DNA of 5,650 nucleotides from Acidobacteriota bacterium. GTDB taxonomy: Bacteria; Acidobacteriota; Terriglobia; UBA7540. Under the pieces are notes generated by a model. That model was not told the DNA's origin, made no database searches, and was given only the letters and a program-made list of their open reading frames with translations. Each line of letters begins with the position of its first letter. Position 1 is the first letter of the stretch. Positions 1 through 5,650 of this stretch are shown here, in pieces. The position numbers and the translations under genes are program-made. The DNA lies in assembly GCA_021828225.1 (NCBI GenBank), contig JAKASH010000242.1, forward strand, positions 1 through 5,650. The letters are read 5' to 3'.

Positions 1-66
1 CAGTCTAAGGAAAGCCAGGTGGACCATTTGCAGGCTGGTGTTCAGCTTGCGTTCACAGTTCCATAG
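1..66 (+). CDS. possible 3' end of an upstream coding region (partial)
   Basis: Reading frame 1 is open from the window edge to a TAG at 64-66 and would give a 21-residue C-terminal tail ending in LAFTVP. The alternating hydrophobic pattern (VQLAFTV) could be a final beta strand, but 21 codons are too few to identify a family, and third-position G+C is only moderate (11 of the first 20 codons). Frame 2 is also open across this stretch, so openness alone proves nothing. The frame stops just before the palindromic repeat begins, as expected for an element sitting immediately after a gene. Low confidence. Confidence 0.2.
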   Translation, partial: QSKESQVDHLQAGVQLAFTVP

Positions 67-229
67 CCTACTGAGCCCTTCGGCTGCGCTCAGGAGAAAC
101 TCCGCGAAGAATCCGGAGGGCGATGGCAGCACTGACAGGCGAATATTCTCTGGATGCTTCTCTTCTCTCCTCTCCATTCAGAATGACTCGCATTGACCTG
201 CGTCACGCCAACTGTAAATCCGCTCCAAT
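48..229. repeat. degraded palindromic intergenic repeat, copy 1
   Basis: This stretch has the same order of landmarks as the better copy at 1169-1372. These are a CCCTTCGGCT-GCGCTCAGG segment (76-93), a CTCCGCG segment (100-106), GAAGAATCC (106-114), a partly complementary TCTGGATGCTTC (149-160), CAGAATGACTC (179-189) and the terminal CTGTAAATCCGCTCCA (212-227). The inner stem is eroded (10 of 12 positions still complementary) and the left end is unclear, perhaps with a deletion near 58-75. It lies in the leader of ispA, so part of the ispA promoter may be embedded in it. It codes for nothing recognisable. The left boundary is approximate. Confidence 0.55.
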
Positions 230-263
230 CGGCGGGGACTATTCTCGGGGCGCAAGCTTCGAT

Positions 264-272
264 AGGATGGAG
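264..272 (+). promoter_or_regulatory. ribosome binding site of ispA
   Basis: AGGATGGAG lies just before the ATG at 275. Its AGGA core is 7 nt from the start codon, a normal Shine-Dalgarno distance, and this supports the chosen start. A TTGACC at 193-198 followed by a poor TAAATC at 215-220 is the only promoter-like pair I found upstream, and it is weak. Confidence 0.6.
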
Positions 273-274
273 CC

Positions 275-1171
275 ATGTCCTCCGATGTTCAGCAGATTTT
301 GCGCTCTGGTGTGGAGCTGACGGACGGCGCCCTGGAGCGCCTTCTCCCCGATGCGAACACAATTCCATCCTCGATTCACCGGGCGATGCGCCACAGTGTC
401 TTCGCGGGCGGCAAGCGGTTGCGGCCGGTGCTGTGCATGGAGTCGGCGCGAATGCTGGCCGGGAACGGCGAACTTCCGGCGGGGATTGCAGGCCTGGGGG
501 CGGCGCTGGAGATGCTGCACACGTACTCGCTGGTGCATGACGATTTGCCGGCGCTCGACAACGACGACCTGCGGCGGGGAAAGCCGACCTGCCATGTTGT
601 GTTTGGCGAGGCCATTGCCATCCTATGCGGGGACGCGCTGCAGACCCAGGCATATCAAACGCTGGCGGGGCTTAGTTGTCCGCCGGCCGCCACGGTTGCG
701 ATCCTGGGAGAGGTTGCGCGCGCGACGGGGACGGTGGAAGGCATGATTGGCGGCCAGGTGATGGACCTGGAAAGCGAACACCTGACGCCGACCGCGGAGC
801 TGGTTTCGGCCATCCACAAGGCCAAGACGGGCGCGCTGATTACGACCAGTGTCGTCACCGGGGGAATTTACGCGGGCGGGGACGCGAATGCCGTCGAGCA
901 TCTGCGCGTCTTCGGTCGACGCGCCGGACTGGCCTTTCAAATCATCGATGACGTGCTGGACGTGACGGAGAGTTCCGAACATCTTGGCAAGACGGCGGGC
1001 AAGGACGCTGCGACGGTGAAGGCCACCTGGCCGGCGGTGTATGGAGTGGACCAATCCCTGAAGGATGCTCGGGAGTTGATCGATGCGGCGTTTACGGAGC
1101 TGGATGGATTCGGCGCGGATGCGGACCGGTTGAAGGCTGTCGCGTTGTATCTGGTCGAGCGAAAGCGCTAG
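275..1171 (+). CDS. ispA: farnesyl diphosphate synthase (short-chain polyprenyl diphosphate synthase, IspA type)
   Basis: This cytosolic prenyltransferase condenses isopentenyl diphosphate with dimethylallyl and then geranyl diphosphate to give farnesyl diphosphate. That product feeds quinones, hopanoids, carotenoids and the undecaprenyl carrier. The 298-residue product matches the usual IspA length of about 300. Visible motifs in order are GGKRLRP (45-51), the first aspartate-rich motif DDLPALD (D89, D90, D95) followed by DDLRRG, GDALQT (119-124), GGQVMDL (159-165), KTGALI (184-189), the second aspartate-rich motif DDVLD (D225, D226, D229), and LGKTAGKD (237-244). Tyr84, five residues before the first motif, together with the two-residue insertion in that motif, fits bacterial farnesyl-chain specificity; a geranylgeranyl product is less likely but not excluded. 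The C-terminal LYLVERKR aligns with the natural end of IspA proteins, so the protein is not truncated. The ATG has a good ribosome binding site. xseB and dxs, frequent neighbours in other bacteria, are not visible here. The TAG stop lies inside the following repeat. Confidence 0.95.
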   Translation: MSSDVQQILRSGVELTDGALERLLPDANTIPSSIHRAMRHSVFAGGKRLRPVLCMESARMLAGNGELPAGIAGLGAALEMLHTYSLVHDDLPALDNDDLRRGKPTCHVVFGEAIAILCGDALQTQAYQTLAGLSCPPAATVAILGEVARATGTVEGMIGGQVMDLESEHLTPTAELVSAIHKAKTGALITTSVVTGGIYAGGDANAVEHLRVFGRRAGLAFQIIDDVLDVTESSEHLGKTAGKDAATVKATWPAVYGVDQSLKDARELIDAAFTELDGFGADADRLKAVALYLVERKR

Positions 1172-1372
1172 AGCGGATTGACAGTAGGTGTAGTTATTTG
1201 TGAAAGGGAGTCATTCTGAACCCTTCGGCTACGCTCAGGGCAGGCTCCGCGCAGCGGAGTGAAGAATCCAGACGATATGCGCCTGGTCATTGCCGCCGTC
1301 ACCCTCTGGATTCTTCGCTTCGCTCAGAATGACTCCTTCCATTTCGATTACAGTATCTGTAAATTCGCTCTA
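1169..1372. repeat. palindromic repeat element with terminal inverted repeats, copy 2 (REP/MITE-like)
   Basis: The 204-bp element is bounded by 16-nt terminal inverted repeats, TAGAGCGGATTGACAG (1169-1184) and CTGTAAATTCGCTCTA (1357-1372), complementary at 14 of 16 positions. Inside are an outer perfect 13-bp inverted repeat (1207-1219 with 1324-1336) and an inner perfect 12-bp inverted repeat (1261-1272 with 1305-1316). A local hairpin CTCCGC-GCA-GCGGAG lies at 1245-1259. A diverged copy lies upstream of ispA in the same orientation. There is no transposase, so if it moved it was mobilised in trans. It fills most of the gap between two convergent genes. From memory, motifs of the type GGATTCTTCGCTTCGCTCAG recur in many soil-bacterial genomes and generate spurious proteins containing ILRFAQND. 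Confidence 0.75.
1207..1336. terminator. possible bidirectional terminator hairpin between convergent genes
   Basis: The nested inverted repeats inside the element (13-bp outer arms and 12-bp inner arms) would form a long stem in RNA from either strand, placed between the ends of ispA (+) and the 638-aa secreted protein gene (-). That position suits a shared terminator or a transcript-end stabiliser. Neither side carries a clear run of U residues after the stem, so a classic intrinsic terminator is not shown. Confidence 0.3.
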
Positions 1373-1432
1373 ATCCTGGACCTGGTTCATCTCGGTGAAT
1401 GGCTCGGGAGCCGATCTTTGTGGCGCGGCGGA

Positions 1433-3349
1433 CTACTTCTTTCGGCGTCGGCTGGGAGAAGGCGCATTGCTCTCTGCGGCGTCCGCGCCATAGACGAGGA
1501 AGGGTGCGTCTTCTCCGTAATTGTGCTCAATGCCAGGGCCTTTCAGCGTTAACACGACAGCATACTTCCCATTCGCCAATTCGAGTTTTGGATCGCCAAG
1601 TTGAAATGCAGTGGTGGCGACAAAACTTCCATCCTCCGCAGTCAGCCAGTGGATTGGCTCTTCCGCCAGCTTGGTGCCTGCTTCGTTGAAAATCAGAAAG
1701 CTTCCCTCCCAGTCCTTGGAGGGACGGCCCGCAAGTTTGCCCACCGGCGTGATGCGGACCAGCGTCCAGACTATGTCCTCCGGAGAAAAGAAATGGCTGG
1801 GATTGAGCTGCAGATCGCAGTTGCCTGCCCTGAGATAATCGACCCTCTGGGGCTGACCGGAGGCAGTAGGCTGCTCAGGTGAGAACACACATGCTTTGCC
1901 GAGAACCAGCGAACTAATTCTGACAGTTTCATGGGGATTTGTGGGAACGACGGTGAAAGCAGTGGAGACTCCAGCCGTTATTTTCCCGGTTTCGTCCGCA
2001 GCAGCCACATTCAGTCGATAGGCCCCCGGGGCCACGTTCACGGCGGTATTCCACACCGGTTCTGGGGAAGTCCACGCCAGGCGGCCGACGACAGTCGTCA
2101 ACGTATATCCAATGCTGGTTTGCCGCAACTGCTGCGCCATCTCGAGCTGAGGAGGGGGCGGAGTGTCTTTGGTCCAAAACAGCCCGGTGCTGATGAGTTG
2201 CGTTCCGGTCTTGCCGTCGGGATGGGGAAAGTACTCCATCTGAGTGGCGAGTTGGAGCGGCGCGGATGGGTCGGAAGACGGGTTCTCGAGAGCTTTCCGC
2301 AGAGCGGGAGAGCCTTTGGCGAGTTCCTGCAGTTGGGCCAGGTCGGGCGCTATGTAATAGGTTGGGGCATTCACAATCATTCCCCGCCGTCCCGGCGTAA
2401 GCGAAACGGCATGGGCCTGCCCATCCATCTGCTTTGGGTCGAGGTGGATATCTATATCGTAGGCGGACATGCCATCCTGCTGAATCTCACTGAGGGTATC
2501 GGCGGCAAAATTGGAGATCCAGCCTTCCAGATGATTGTCCCTGGTCAGCAGCATCCAAGGGCCAAAGCCAAGTGTGTAGTAGAAGGGAAACAATCCCCGC
2601 AGCCGGCCGATTTCCTGGAAGCTATCCGCGGCATAAATCACGGCGCCGGAGCTGCGGGCGGCAAACGCGACATCGTGGGCTTCAAAATTTTCATAGACCA
2701 CTGTGGCACCATCAAAAACCACCTCATGAAAAATATCTCCCAGCGACATGACAACGCGACGGCCTGGGAGGTCGCGCATATTGGCAATGGCGAGCGAAGC
2801 TGTCAGGCGCCAGCTATCGAGGTCTGTATCGGCAGGATTTTCGCTGCGAATCCTCTCCAGTTCGGAAATAATGGTGGTCATGTCGCGCGTATAGGGAGTC
2901 TGGTCGCCGCCATCATCCAGGATGGAAATGTTCCAGCCTAACTCCGGCTTCGCTTTCAAACTGGCGATTGCATCGTTGATCGCGTCGACGCGGTACTGAG
3001 GTCCGTCAAACGGAAGGATCATCAGCAGGTTGAGTGAGTCTTCCGGATGCCGAGTTTTCGGGTTGACGGTTTGGTCCCATGGTCGAGAAAGCTGAAAGCT
3101 GTGCGGCTTGCCATCGACATCCAGGGTCAGATCGGAAGCTTGCAAGTCTTTGACGGGCGATGTATTGCTGAGGTTGAAGACATTGATGGGGATGTGCACC
3201 GTCTGCGCCTGTTGAATGAACTGCGGCAACAGCGGCTGAGGGGTGGGAGCCTGGGCATATCCCTGGCCACAGAGTAGCCCCGCAGTGACCACTCCGCTGG
3301 CCATCCAAGTGAACCGCGCTGTCCAGTCCTGCCCATGCTTACGTTTCAA
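1433..3349 (-). CDS. secreted VWFA-related Acidobacterial domain protein, paralogue A
   Basis: Function unknown; probably exported. From the TTG start the 638-aa product begins MKRKHGQDW, followed by a hydrophobic stretch and a likely signal peptidase I site after AQA (about residue 34). Next come a beta-rich segment with DLQASDLTLDVDGKP (68-82) and a VWA-like fold from about 105 to 335: beta strand LNLLMILPF (106-114), GWNISILDD (138-146), LPGRRVVMSLGD (194-205) and AVIYAAD (236-242). The first strand lacks the DxSxS metal site. A proline-rich junction (PPPP, 397-400) leads to a beta-sandwich-like part (GAYRLNVAA, about 442-450) and a conserved C-terminal domain holding the only two mature cysteines (C487, C511). 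The end is basic (RRRKK). TTG is preferred because GGGGAG lies 7 nt upstream and K4, Q7 and W9 align with the paralogue's N-terminus. An in-frame ATG at 3368-3370 and GTG at 3371-3373 would add 7 or 8 residues. Family assignment is by overall pattern. Confidence 0.85.
   Translation of the reverse strand: MKRKHGQDWTARFTWMASGVVTAGLLCGQGYAQAPTPQPLLPQFIQQAQTVHIPINVFNLSNTSPVKDLQASDLTLDVDGKPHSFQLSRPWDQTVNPKTRHPEDSLNLLMILPFDGPQYRVDAINDAIASLKAKPELGWNISILDDGGDQTPYTRDMTTIISELERIRSENPADTDLDSWRLTASLAIANMRDLPGRRVVMSLGDIFHEVVFDGATVVYENFEAHDVAFAARSSGAVIYAADSFQEIGRLRGLFPFYYTLGFGPWMLLTRDNHLEGWISNFAADTLSEIQQDGMSAYDIDIHLDPKQMDGQAHAVSLTPGRRGMIVNAPTYYIAPDLAQLQELAKGSPALRKALENPSSDPSAPLQLATQMEYFPHPDGKTGTQLISTGLFWTKDTPPPPQLEMAQQLRQTSIGYTLTTVVGRLAWTSPEPVWNTAVNVAPGAYRLNVAAADETGKITAGVSTAFTVVPTNPHETVRISSLVLGKACVFSPEQPTASGQPQRVDYLRAGNCDLQLNPSHFFSPEDIVWTLVRITPVGKLAGRPSKDWEGSFLIFNEAGTKLAEEPIHWLTAEDGSFVATTAFQLGDPKLELANGKYAVVLTLKGPGIEHNYGEDAPFLVYGADAAESNAPSPSRRRKK
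2126..2266 (-). repeat. high-identity segment shared with paralogue B (copy A)
   Basis: This 141-nt stretch matches 4314-4454 at 131 positions, and all ten differences are silent. It contains a 57-nt run with no mismatch (2147-2203). The encoded 47 residues (362-408) are identical in both proteins and end in the proline-rich junction before the beta-sandwich part. Identity falls sharply on both sides. Confidence 0.9.
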
Positions 3350-3356
3350 GCACACA

Positions 3357-3362
3357 CTCCCC
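3357..3362 (-). promoter_or_regulatory. ribosome binding site that sets a TTG start for paralogue A
   Basis: On the minus strand GGGGAG lies 7 nt before the TTG at 3347-3349. The paralogue has the same GGGGAG 6 nt before its GTG start. The upstream ATG (3368-3370) and GTG (3371-3373) have no comparable site, which argues that translation begins at TTG. Confidence 0.55.
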
Positions 3363-3629
3363 AAATGCATCACGCTATCGCCAGCCCAGTGTTTCCCAAC
3401 AATCGATTCTACAAAAGCGGCCCAGTTTCACATCTCTACAATCGCCGACCTTCCAGTGTAGGCCGTCAACCCCTCAATTAGATGTCTGTTTTGGCAGAAG
3501 GTAATCGAACGATTGAATGGATTGTCGCGAATATTCGTCCAAGAGCAGTCTTTTGCATACGGATTACCGAGATCGCAAGTATAGAGGTTCGCCGTAGAAT
3601 GGCCAACTCTCTTTCTCTGAAAATTCGAC
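3363..3629. other. intergenic region between the two paralogues, no gene seen
   Basis: This 267-bp gap holds no open frame with a convincing ribosome binding site and no tRNA-like or repeat structure. It must carry any separate promoter for paralogue A. On the minus strand a TAGAAT (3406-3411) could be a -10 element about 57 nt before the start codon, but I see no matching -35 sequence. A 9-nt CGATAGCGT (3372-3380) is nearly identical to CGACAGCGT upstream of paralogue B (5617-5625) and looks like ancestral leader sequence. No clear terminator follows paralogue B, so read-through from B into A is possible. Confidence 0.5.
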
Positions 3630-5594
3630 TTAACGGTGCCCGTGCTGAGAAGGCGAACCTTCCGCGCTTCCGCCTGCGCCGTAAAGGAGGAAAGGCGCAT
3701 CTTCCTCGTAGTCGGGTTCAATGCCGGGGCCTTTCAGTTTCAGCAGAACGGCATAGGCTCCATCCACCAATTTCAGCTTGGGATTGTCCAGTGGGAACGC
3801 CGTGGTGCCTACCAGGCTGCCATCGCTTGCGGCCAGCCAGCGGATGGGTACTTCCGCCAGCTTGGCACCTTGGATGTTGACCATGAGGAAGCTGCCTTTC
3901 CATTCCTTGGAAGGATGGCCGGCCAGCTTGCCGACCGGGGTGATGCGGACCAGCGTCCAGACGATGTCTTGTGGAGAAAAGAAATGGCTGGGATCGAGCT
4001 GCACCGTGCAGTTGCCTGCGCGAAGGTAATCGATGGCGTGGGGTTGTGCTTCGGTTTCAGCCGGGGGCGAGAATGCACACGCTTTGCCGATGACCAGTGA
4101 GCTGATCCGGACACTTTCATCGGGGCCGGCAGGAGCAACGGTGAAGTTCGTGGCTAGTCCAGCCGTGATTTTTCCGGTTACGGCGGCTGCGGCCACCCGC
4201 AGTTTGTATGTCCCTGGGAACACGTCCATGGCCGTATTCCACACCGGTCCGGCGAACGACCACTCCATTCGGCCGACGAGGGTACCGATCATGAACCCGG
4301 TGTCGATCTGCTCCAATTGCTGGGCCATCTCCAACTGAGGAGGGGGCGGAGTGTCTTTGGTCCAAAACAGCCCGGTGCTGATGAGTTGCGTGCCCGTCTT
4401 GCCATCGGGATGGGGGAAGTATTCCATCTGCGTGGCGAGTTGGAGCGGCGCGGAAGCATCGGATGGCGGATGTTGCAGAGCCTGCCGCACGGACTCCGAA
4501 ACTCTGGAGAGATCCTGCAGTTGGGTAAGGCTGGGCGCGATGTAATAGGCTGGGGCATCCACAATAGAATTTTGCCGCCGCGTTGTGATAGACAGAAGAT
4601 GCGGCAATCCATCCATCTGCTTCGGCTCCAGAATCAGATCCATAACGTAGGCAGCCATGCCGTCACGGCGGATCTGCCGCAGGGTGTCGGAGACAGAACT
4701 GGTAAGCCAGCCTGTCATCTGGCCATTCTGGGAGAGCAGCATCCAGGGGTCAGAGCCGACGGTGGAGTAATGCGGATAGACTTGCCGAACGATGTCGATT
4801 TCGTGGGAGCTTTCGGCGGCATAGATCACGGCGCCAACATTGCGGGCCGCCGTGGACACATCGGTCGCTTCAAAATCGTCATAGACGGGGTTCCCGCCTT
4901 GATATATCACTTCATGGAAGATATCCCCGAGCGACAGGACGACACGGCGTCCGGGCAGATCGCGCATGCTGGCAATGGCCAGGATAGCGGTGCTCCGCCA
5001 GGTTTTGAGATCGGTGGGGACGGGCCTTTCCGCGCCGATCTTTTCCAGTTCGGCGATGACCCGTGGCAATTGGCGGGTATATGCGGTCTGATTGCCGCTG
5101 TCATCGAGGATGGAAATGTTCCAGCCGGACGGGGGTGCTGTTTTCAGAGCTGCGACCGCCTCGTCGATGGCATAGTTCCGATTCAGCGGCGAAGCCAGAG
5201 GGACGATGATCAGCAGGTTTGGCCGGTCCCCGGTTGGAGCTGGAGATTCCTTCGTAAGCTGACCGGCAGATGTGCCTGCGGATAGGCCGGTCGCTTGAGT
5301 TGCCCCGGGGTTGACGGGGCGGCTCCATGGGCGGGAAAGCTGGAAGTCGCGCGGTTTCTTATCCACAGCCAGGGTGAGGTCGGATGGCTGCAGATCCACG
5401 ATGGGCGAAGTATCGATCTGGCTGAAAACCTGGATGGGCAGGTGCAGCGTCTGCGCCTGCTGAACCAACTGCGGAGCTGCTTCTATAGGCGGAGCGGTCT
5501 GGGCCGCCACATGCATGTGGACCGACCCTGCAACGATGATTCCGCTGACGGCGATCGAATACGCTGCCCATTTCTGCCGAATCTTCCCAGTCAC
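3630..5594 (-). CDS. secreted VWFA-related Acidobacterial domain protein, paralogue B
   Basis: Function unknown; probably exported. The 654-aa product starts at a GTG with GGGGAG 6 nt upstream. A short basic N-terminus, a hydrophobic core (about 11-27) and VAA before residue 32 form a signal peptide. A beta-rich segment (DLQPSDLTLAVDKKP, 67-81) is followed by a Gly/Ser/Thr-rich linker (about 95-125) some 20 residues longer than in paralogue A. The VWA-like part has NLLIIVPLA (126-134), GWNISILDD (157-165), LPGRRVVLSLGD (213-224) and AVIYAAE (255-261); like its neighbour it lacks DxSxS. The junction with PPPP (416-419) leads to a beta-sandwich-like part (GTYKLRVAA, 461-469) and a C-terminal domain with the only two cysteines (C506, C529). 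By hand, identity with paralogue A is 83 of 131 residues in the VWA-like core and 77 of 105 in the C-terminal domain. B lies upstream of A on the same strand, so the two may be co-transcribed despite a 280-bp gap. Confidence 0.88.
   Translation of the reverse strand: MTGKIRQKWAAYSIAVSGIIVAGSVHMHVAAQTAPPIEAAPQLVQQAQTLHLPIQVFSQIDTSPIVDLQPSDLTLAVDKKPRDFQLSRPWSRPVNPGATQATGLSAGTSAGQLTKESPAPTGDRPNLLIIVPLASPLNRNYAIDEAVAALKTAPPSGWNISILDDSGNQTAYTRQLPRVIAELEKIGAERPVPTDLKTWRSTAILAIASMRDLPGRRVVLSLGDIFHEVIYQGGNPVYDDFEATDVSTAARNVGAVIYAAESSHEIDIVRQVYPHYSTVGSDPWMLLSQNGQMTGWLTSSVSDTLRQIRRDGMAAYVMDLILEPKQMDGLPHLLSITTRRQNSIVDAPAYYIAPSLTQLQDLSRVSESVRQALQHPPSDASAPLQLATQMEYFPHPDGKTGTQLISTGLFWTKDTPPPPQLEMAQQLEQIDTGFMIGTLVGRMEWSFAGPVWNTAMDVFPGTYKLRVAAAAVTGKITAGLATNFTVAPAGPDESVRISSLVIGKACAFSPPAETEAQPHAIDYLRAGNCTVQLDPSHFFSPQDIVWTLVRITPVGKLAGHPSKEWKGSFLMVNIQGAKLAEVPIRWLAASDGSLVGTTAFPLDNPKLKLVDGAYAVLLKLKGPGIEPDYEEDAPFLLYGAGGSAEGSPSQHGHR
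4314..4454 (-). repeat. high-identity segment shared with paralogue A (copy B)
   Basis: This is the partner of 2126-2266, encoding residues 381-427 of paralogue B. The mismatch-free core is 4335-4391 (57 nt). Because the two genes are in direct orientation, the pair could also serve as a site for recombination that deletes or fuses the genes. Confidence 0.9.
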
Positions 5595-5600
5595 TCAGTA

Positions 5601-5606
5601 CTCCCC
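5601..5606 (-). promoter_or_regulatory. ribosome binding site supporting the GTG start of paralogue B
   Basis: GGGGAG on the minus strand lies 6 nt before the GTG at 5592-5594. A TACAAT (5612-5617) just upstream resembles a -10 element, but it would leave a very short leader and has no good -35 partner, so I do not call a promoter. Confidence 0.6.
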
Positions 5607-5650
5607 GAAGAATTGTACGCTGTCGGCTTGTGAGAATCTCTGGCCGACGG

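Noticed and set aside
90..653. Minus-strand open frame of 187 codons across the start of ispA
   Set aside because: It overlaps the conserved ispA coding sequence and has a proline-, arginine- and alanine-rich composition typical of antisense translation of G+C-rich DNA.
1178..1206. TTGACA at 1178-1183 as a promoter -35 box reading right
   Set aside because: No acceptable -10 element lies 16-18 nt downstream and no plus-strand gene follows; the hexamer is part of the terminal inverted repeat.
1259..1552. Plus-strand open frame of 97 codons containing WILRFAQND
   Set aside because: Its first half is translation of the palindromic repeat and the rest runs antisense into the end of paralogue A; it lacks a ribosome binding site and resembles well-known spurious repeat-derived proteins.
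1931..2941. Long plus-strand open frame (336 codons) opposite paralogue A
   Set aside because: It is antisense to a recognisable conserved protein. A similar long antisense frame occurs at 4317-5285 opposite paralogue B, as expected from shared codon usage in G+C-rich genes, and neither product looks like a known family.
3250..3290. LLCG in the N-terminus of paralogue A as a possible lipobox
   Set aside because: The residue before cysteine is leucine rather than Gly, Ala or Ser, and the paralogue has no cysteine there; a signal peptidase I site after AQA fits better.
3490..3530. A GTTCGATTA motif followed by a CCA-like end on the minus strand, suggesting a tRNA T-arm remnant
   Set aside because: The flanking bases do not pair as a T-stem and no anticodon or D-arm can be fitted upstream.
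3482..3880. Plus-strand open frame spanning the intergenic gap and the end of paralogue B
   Set aside because: There is no ribosome binding site; most of it is antisense to the conserved C-terminal domain, and the intergenic part shows no coding character.

Overview
The window looks like a piece of chromosome from an Acidobacteriota bacterium, most likely class Terriglobia. The best evidence is the pair of secreted proteins that resemble the VWFA-related Acidobacterial domain family (TIGR03436), a family expanded in that phylum. The fairly high G+C content and dispersed palindromic repeats fit. The assignment is inferred from reading the sequence; no database search was run.

Layout. Positions 1-274 hold a possible 3' end of an upstream gene (low confidence), a degraded palindromic repeat, and the leader of ispA. 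Positions 275-1171 (+) encode a complete bacterial-type farnesyl diphosphate synthase (IspA), with both aspartate-rich motifs. Positions 1169-1372 hold a better preserved copy of the same repeat, whose terminal inverted repeat contains the ispA stop codon. On the minus strand lie two complete, convergent, tandem paralogues (1433-3349 and 3630-5594) of 638 and 654 aa. Each has a signal peptide, a von Willebrand factor A-like domain without an obvious metal-ion-dependent adhesion site, a proline-rich junction, and one or two predicted beta-sandwich domains at the C-terminus. The 3350-3629 gap holds no gene I can support.

How the parts relate. IspA supplies C15 isoprenoid diphosphate for quinones, carotenoids, hopanoids and undecaprenyl phosphate; nothing links it functionally to the secreted proteins. 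The two paralogues arose by tandem duplication and probably act outside the cytoplasmic membrane, in an unknown role. The points most worth a second look are: a 141-nt block, 93% identical and encoding 47 identical residues, in genes that otherwise differ much more; the missing MIDAS motif; the probable TTG start of the 638-aa protein; and the two repeat copies that bracket ispA. I see no defence system, CRISPR array, insertion sequence with transposase, tRNA or rRNA.
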